Shown here in pieces: positions 59,963 to 64,000 of a stretch of DNA of 64,000 bases. The notes beneath the pieces were generated by a model. The model searched no databases. It was not told the DNA's origin and worked only from the letters and a program-made list of their open reading frames with translations. Source of the DNA: Actinomycetota bacterium (GTDB lineage Bacteria > Actinomycetota > Acidimicrobiia > Acidimicrobiales > Ilumatobacteraceae). The first letter of the stretch is position 1, and the number at the start of each line of letters is the position of its first letter. Location of the stretch: the NCBI GenBank assembly GCA_005788815.1, contig SYAZ01000032.1, positions 28,748-92,747 on the forward strand, read 5' to 3'. The position numbers and the translations under genes were made by a program.

Positions 59963-61902
59963 GCGGCCCTATTGGCCGTGCTTGTCTATTAGTTGGCATC
60001 ATCGGCGCATTCTTCGGGCTGTTTGCTGCAGTGTCGGGCACGCGACAGTCTGACGAAAAGGTCATGCGTCTCGTTCCGCGCTTTGCTTATCTTTCATGCG
60101 CGGCAGCCATTGCTGCGTTCGCAGCAATGGAATGGGGAATGATCACGCGTGATTTCTCACTTGCATATGTACAAAAAGTGGGCTCGTACAGCACCCCTGC
60201 GTTGTATAACTTCACAGCAGTGTGGAGCGCACTAGAAGGTTCCATCTTGCTGTGGCTACTCGTGCTCGCATGTCTCACTGTGGGCATCGTGGTGAAGTAT
60301 CGCACTCGATTAAACGACCCGATGGTGGGCTGGGCATTAGCAACCATGAACATTGTCATGTTGTTCTTCTTTGTGCTCACACTGGGACCAGCGAACCCAT
60401 TCAAATTGGGTGCGCCTGGCGTACTTGACGGACCAGGGCCAAACCCGTTGTTGCAAAACCACATCTTGGTGGTGTTTCACCCGCCCATTTTGTATTTGGG
60501 GTATGTAGGCATGACCGTGCCTTTTGCTTTTGCAATTGGTGCACTCATTACTGGTCGTGTTGGTGAAGGTTGGCTTGTTGAGACTCGTAGATGGGCATTG
60601 TTTTCCTGGGGCTTTCTCACGTTCGGCATCATCTTGGGTTCGTGGTGGAGCTATGAGGTGTTGGGCTGGAGCGGCGTGTGGGCGTGGGACCCAGTGGAGA
60701 ACGCATCGTTCATCCCGTGGCTAACAGCTACTGCCTACATTCACTCGGTTCTCGTGCAAGAGCGTCGCGGCATGTTGCGTGTGTGGAACTTGTCGTTATT
60801 GATTTCCACTTTCAGTCTCACAATTCTTGGAACCTTTCTGACACGTTCTGGAATCCTGAACAGTGTTCACGCATTTAGTGATTCCGACATCGGTCCGTTC
60901 TTGTTGACGTTCTTTGCAATCATCGTTGTTGTTTCGGTGGCTCTCATCGGGTGGCGTGGCGACAAACTGCGCGCACCAGGAACAATTGACTCGCCGCTCT
61001 CTCGTGAGGGTGCGTTCCTTGCAAACAACGTCATCTTTAGTGTGTTCGCCTTTGTTGTTTTATTGGGAACTGTTTTCCCACTCATTGTTGAAGCACTGCA
61101 AGATCGTCAACTAGTAGTAGGTGAGCCTTTCTTTGACACGTTGGCAGTTCCAGCAGGACTTACTTTGTTGTTCCTTATGTGCATTGCGCCGGTGTTGCCA
61201 TGGCGTAAGGCATCAGGCGAATTGCTGTCGCAACGTTTGTTCTGGCCGGCGTGGGCAGGCATTGCTGCGTTGGCACTCAGTGTTGTGTTGGGCGCTACCG
61301 GAATAAATCCATTGCTCACATTTACTCTTGGTGGTTTTGCTGGCGGTGCGGCACTTCGCCAGTTGGTATTAGCCACACGTCGACAAGGAATGCGCGGACT
61401 TGTGGGTCGTGCCAACGGTGGCATGGTGGTGCACATCGGTGTGATTCTGATTTCTGTGGCGTTGGCCGCATCAAACAGTTACACACACAGCCAGGAACTT
61501 ACGTTGAAAAAAGGTGTTGTTGCATCATTTGGTGGACACACCTTCGAACTCATGGGATTTGAACAATCAGCCGATGATCGTCGTTCGGTGATGTCTGCCG
61601 TTGTGAAGGTAGATGGCGCACAGAGTTATGCGCCGGCCATCAGTAAATTCACTTCGATGGGAATGAACATCGGTACCCCATCAGTGAAATCAACGTTGAC
61701 AAAAGATATTTACATCACGCTTGAGCCGCCAGTGAAGCCAACAAGCGATTCAGCAAAGATAAAAGTGTTCATCAAGCCAATGATTATGTGGTTATGGATT
61801 GGTGGCGGTCTCATGGGTATCGGAACCTTGCTATCTGCATTCCCTGGTAGCCGCCGCCGCCCTACAGATCCAACTTCAGCTCCGATTGGCGTGTCGGTAT
61901 GA
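59941..61902 (+). CDS. ccmF: cytochrome c haem lyase subunit CcmF
   Basis: 653 residues, about 13-15 helices. The periplasmic WWD domain SYEVLGWSGVWAWDPVENAS and haem-ligand histidines in LLQNHILVVFHPPILYLGYVG and FLTRSGILNSVHAFSDS are conserved. CcmF, with CcmH and CcmI, ligates haem from CcmE to apocytochrome c. The ATG at 59941 overlaps ccmE by 22 bases. The length is normal. Confidence 0.96.
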   Translation: MLSVGGLSGPIGRACLLVGIIGAFFGLFAAVSGTRQSDEKVMRLVPRFAYLSCAAAIAAFAAMEWGMITRDFSLAYVQKVGSYSTPALYNFTAVWSALEGSILLWLLVLACLTVGIVVKYRTRLNDPMVGWALATMNIVMLFFFVLTLGPANPFKLGAPGVLDGPGPNPLLQNHILVVFHPPILYLGYVGMTVPFAFAIGALITGRVGEGWLVETRRWALFSWGFLTFGIILGSWWSYEVLGWSGVWAWDPVENASFIPWLTATAYIHSVLVQERRGMLRVWNLSLLISTFSLTILGTFLTRSGILNSVHAFSDSDIGPFLLTFFAIIVVVSVALIGWRGDKLRAPGTIDSPLSREGAFLANNVIFSVFAFVVLLGTVFPLIVEALQDRQLVVGEPFFDTLAVPAGLTLLFLMCIAPVLPWRKASGELLSQRLFWPAWAGIAALALSVVLGATGINPLLTFTLGGFAGGAALRQLVLATRRQGMRGLVGRANGGMVVHIGVILISVALAASNSYTHSQELTLKKGVVASFGGHTFELMGFEQSADDRRSVMSAVVKVDGAQSYAPAISKFTSMGMNIGTPSVKSTLTKDIYITLEPPVKPTSDSAKIKVFIKPMIMWLWIGGGLMGIGTLLSAFPGSRRRPTDPTSAPIGVSV

Positions 61903-62468
61903 GCGCATCGCCGGGCTCTCGCCCTGTTGCGCCGTTCATCGCAGGCGCTGTCGGAACAGTTCTGCTGTTGTTTCTTGTGGTCTTAGCGCTCGCTAAGCCG
62001 GGCAAGTCAGATTCTGCGTCGTCTCCGTTACTTGGTGAACCAGCACCCGTTGTGAAGTCCACTACGACCAACAATGAACCTTTTGATTTAGCTCGTCGTA
62101 AAGGCAGTTGGGTCGTTCTCAATTTCTTTAACTCAACATGTGTGCCGTGTCGACAAGAGCATCCGTTGCTTGTTTCGTTTGCTAAAGAACAATTGACATC
62201 AGAAGATCCAGTTGAGTTGTACACCGTGGTGAATGATGACTCTGATGGTGCCGTGAATGCTTTCTTCGAAACAAATGGCGGAGATTGGCCAGTTGTACGA
62301 GATGATGACGGCTCCATTGCTGTTGCGTTTGGTATTGCAAAAGTGCCGGAGTCTTGGGTGATTGATCCGAATGGTTTTGTGCGGCTTCGTATTTTGGGCG
62401 CACTCACCGAAGGATTTCTCGCGCAGCGACTCACTGAATTAAAGACACAGTTCGCAGGTGGATCATGA
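61899..62468 (+). CDS. ccmG: thioredoxin-like thiol:disulfide protein CcmG/DsbE
   Basis: 189 residues. An N-terminal membrane anchor (FIAGAVGTVLLLFLVVLAL) precedes a thioredoxin fold with NFFNSTCVPCRQEHPLL (Cys81, Cys84) and a cis-Pro region KVPESWVIDPNGFVRLRILG. It keeps apocytochrome c and CcmH thiols reduced on the outer side of the membrane. Overlaps both neighbours by 4 bases. Confidence 0.94.
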   Translation: MSASPGSRPVAPFIAGAVGTVLLLFLVVLALAKPGKSDSASSPLLGEPAPVVKSTTTNNEPFDLARRKGSWVVLNFFNSTCVPCRQEHPLLVSFAKEQLTSEDPVELYTVVNDDSDGAVNAFFETNGGDWPVVRDDDGSIAVAFGIAKVPESWVIDPNGFVRLRILGALTEGFLAQRLTELKTQFAGGS

Positions 62469-62950
62469 AGAAGTTGAAGTCGTGGCCCGTGTGGATGTTG
62501 ATGGGGTTCCTTGTTATCGCTTTGCTGGCAGTTGGTTCCACTCGCGACGCTGGCCCGATGACACAAAGTGATCGCATTGATTCCATTACCAAACACATTG
62601 CATGCCCAACCTGCGATGGTGAAAGTGTGTATGTCTCGCGTGCAACGTCTGCAGAAAACATTCGCAAACAAGTAGCTCGTGATGTTGCTGCGGGCGAGTT
62701 ATCGGACGATGAGATTATTGCTTCGATTGCTCGTACCTTCAAAGCCCAGGTACTTCTGGTTCCTCGAGCAACCGGATTCGATTCGCTCGTGTGGGTGTTA
62801 CCTATTGCGGTGCTCATTTGTGCGGTTGCTGGATTGTGGGTGGCCTTTCGCCGGTGGCGCGGGCAAAACGTCTTGGGTGCAACTGATGAAGATGTTGCGC
62901 TTGTTGAAAAACTCTTGGCTGAAGACCCCACTGATGAGGAAAATGTCTGA
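62465..62950 (+). CDS. ccmH: cytochrome c maturation protein CcmH (CycL type)
   Basis: 161 residues. An N-terminal helix (signal anchor) precedes a three-helix domain with HIACPTCDGESVYVSRATSAENIRKQV (Cys47, Cys50), the counterpart of the LRCxxCQ motif but without the usual Leu-Arg and Gln. A second helix (LVWVLPIAVLICAVAGLWVAF) and a charged tail follow. It binds the haem-attachment cysteines of apocytochrome c. Confidence 0.93.
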   Translation: MKKLKSWPVWMLMGFLVIALLAVGSTRDAGPMTQSDRIDSITKHIACPTCDGESVYVSRATSAENIRKQVARDVAAGELSDDEIIASIARTFKAQVLLVPRATGFDSLVWVLPIAVLICAVAGLWVAFRRWRGQNVLGATDEDVALVEKLLAEDPTDEENV

Positions 62951-63669
62951 TGTCTGAAGAACTGCGTGATGAACAACAGTTCTTATTGTCATCTCTGCGT
63001 GATTTAGAGAAAGAGCGCTCAGCGGGGGACATCGATGACAACGATTACGCAGCTCTTCGCGAGGGTTACATTGCCCGAGCCGCGGCCATTACACGTGAGA
63101 TAGACGGAGCACATCTTGAGAAGGTCGTCGAACCGCGTCGATGGGCACAGCGTCTCGTCGTGTCGCTTGTTGTCCTATCACTTGGCGTGGGTGCCGGCCT
63201 GGGGGTGGCGCGTAGCTCTGGTCAACGGTTACCTGGCGACTCTGCCACCGGTGGCATCGAGCAAAGCACGGCAACAATGCTGGCAAATGCGCGGCAATTG
63301 AACTTCTCTGATCCGTCGAAAGCTATAGAGATTTATTCCGAAGTCTTGAAACTGGAGCCCGATAATCCAGAGGCACTGACGTATCGGTCGTGGATTCTTG
63401 CGTTGACCGCACGTGACGCAACGGGAAGCGTGAAGCAATTGGCGCTGGCGACTGCAGTGACAGACTTGTTGCGCGCGCAAGCGGTGGACCCTGAATACCC
63501 AGATGCTCATTGCTTTTTAGGAATCGTGTATTTCCGTTTTCTAGACAACGAGGGTCTGGCACAGAAACAACTGCAAGTGTGCCAAGTGCAGAACCCGCCA
63601 AAAGAAGTGAAGGCGTTTGTTGAGGCAATCGTGAAAGAAGTCGATGCCGCTGTGAAGCGCGGCGAATAG
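62950..63669 (+). CDS. ccmI: cytochrome c maturation TPR protein CcmI
   Basis: 239 residues. The CcmI N-terminal pattern LRDEQQFLLSSLRDLEKERSAGDIDDNDYAALREGY is cytoplasmic here, followed by a membrane helix (LVVSLVVLSLGVGAGLGVA) and a TPR-like periplasmic domain (DPSKAIEIYSEVLKLEPDNPEALTYRSWIL and the following AQAVDPEYPDAHCFLGIVYF repeat). It presents apocytochrome c to CcmFH. One-base overlap with ccmH; last gene of the operon. Confidence 0.9.
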   Translation: MSEELRDEQQFLLSSLRDLEKERSAGDIDDNDYAALREGYIARAAAITREIDGAHLEKVVEPRRWAQRLVVSLVVLSLGVGAGLGVARSSGQRLPGDSATGGIEQSTATMLANARQLNFSDPSKAIEIYSEVLKLEPDNPEALTYRSWILALTARDATGSVKQLALATAVTDLLRAQAVDPEYPDAHCFLGIVYFRFLDNEGLAQKQLQVCQVQNPPKEVKAFVEAIVKEVDAAVKRGE

Positions 63670-63684
63670 CTTTCAGGCCACGAA

Positions 63685-64000
63685 CTACACCGTTGGTGGG
63701 TCCCAATACTCGGCGCGCACAAATACGCCGTCTTCGCGGTGCAACACAAACAAGCTGGCCTTCTTCAGTGCACGTGGCGCGTCAGTCATGTCCATGCCGC
63801 GGCGGAACAAACCATTCACCATGTCGGGGATCACATCGCCGTGACTACACAACACTGCGTTGTCGGGCGCGTCTTCAAGCACGGCTAAGGACTTTTCAAG
63901 AGGCGAGTCTTCTTCAATGCGGGGCTCCACAACAACTGGCAGCCCGCACAGTTCGCTCAGTGGCTCCAAGGTCTGAATGCAACGCAGGTAGGGGCTAGAT
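63685..64000 (-). CDS. histidine phosphatase family protein (5' end outside window)
   Basis: The reading frame is open to the right edge, leaving about 104 C-terminal residues. SSPYLRCIQTLEPLSE matches the conserved SSPxxRxxQT block, and AVLCSHGDVIPDM carries the second catalytic His of the phosphoglycerate-mutase-like/SixA phosphatases. The N-terminal RHG motif lies outside. Convergent with ccmI (15-base gap). It could be a phosphohistidine, nucleotide or ribazole phosphatase; nothing here decides. Confidence 0.82.
   Translation of the reverse strand, partial: SSPYLRCIQTLEPLSELCGLPVVVEPRIEEDSPLEKSLAVLEDAPDNAVLCSHGDVIPDMVNGLFRRGMDMTDAPRALKKASLFVLHREDGVFVRAEYWDPPTV

Noticed and set aside
61862-62671. 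269-codon minus-strand frame opposite ccmG/ccmH
   Set aside because: Shadow of ccmG; no recognisable domain.

Overview
The window is chromosomal DNA from a moderate-GC actinobacterium, most likely of the class Acidimicrobiia (planktonic lineages such as the Ilumatobacteraceae are a good fit). The reasons are gene content and style: an actinobacterial core (gatCAB, ilvBNC, a PAC2-family protein, inositol-phosphate synthase, a mycothiol-type DinB/maleylpyruvate-isomerase protein, HU with a lysine/alanine tail, a DtxR regulator, a HelD-type RNA polymerase ATPase), Thr-rich linkers in secreted proteins, and a complete System I (Ccm) cytochrome c maturation operon, which is unusual in Actinobacteria but known in this class. 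The assignment is inference; no rRNA is present. I saw no tRNA, rRNA, CRISPR array, insertion sequence, integrase or phage gene.

Layout. 1-6460: end of a hydrolase gene, lgt, an enoyl-CoA hydratase, gatCAB and an acyl-CoA dehydrogenase. 6467-10090 (minus): a ferric-iron ABC importer preceded by two DtxR-type palindromes. 10207-25006: branched-chain amino acid, methionine, serine and aspartate metabolism (ilvD, ilvBNC, metY, serC, aspC), interleaved with inositol-phosphate synthase, a haloalkane-dehalogenase-like hydrolase and small membrane proteins; a Val/Leu-rich leader peptide and terminator precede ilvB. 25081-31392: a cobalamin riboswitch and one operon, btuFCD-cobO-cobU-cobS-(HAD::cobT), for corrinoid uptake and lower-ligand assembly. 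32091-35806: CopC/CopD, GNAT, a Gfo/Idh/MocA oxidoreductase and HU. 36116-43377: two surface lipoproteins sharing a domain that resembles the eukaryotic F-box-associated (Fbs1-type sugar-binding) domain, with a TetR regulator between them. 43450-47325 (minus): a TPP riboswitch and thiN-thiB-thiP-thiQ. 47456-54248: an SDR, an NfuA-like Fe-S carrier, a MOSC protein, hypotheticals and a HelD-like ATPase. 54250-57175 (minus): a lipoprotein, a DtxR-family regulator, TetR, a small membrane protein and a sortase. 57228-63669: ccmA-B-C-D-E-F-G-H-I. The last gene, a histidine phosphatase, runs off the right edge.

How the parts work together. Transport operons in the window carry recognisable cis-control: metal-responsive boxes (iron), a cobalamin riboswitch with a Shine-Dalgarno-sequestering hairpin (B12), and a TPP riboswitch whose 3' end contains the Shine-Dalgarno sequence (thiamine). 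The ilv operon looks ribosome-attenuated. Many monocistronic or first-in-operon genes have a TANNNT -10 hexamer only 6-8 nt before the start codon and no Shine-Dalgarno sequence, which suggests leaderless mRNAs.

The least ordinary items are the FBA-like domain pair (with a papain-like domain in the larger protein), the HAD::CobT fusion, which may supply the missing alpha-ribazole-phosphate phosphatase, and the short ilv leader peptide and the ccmD gene, both easily missed by gene callers.
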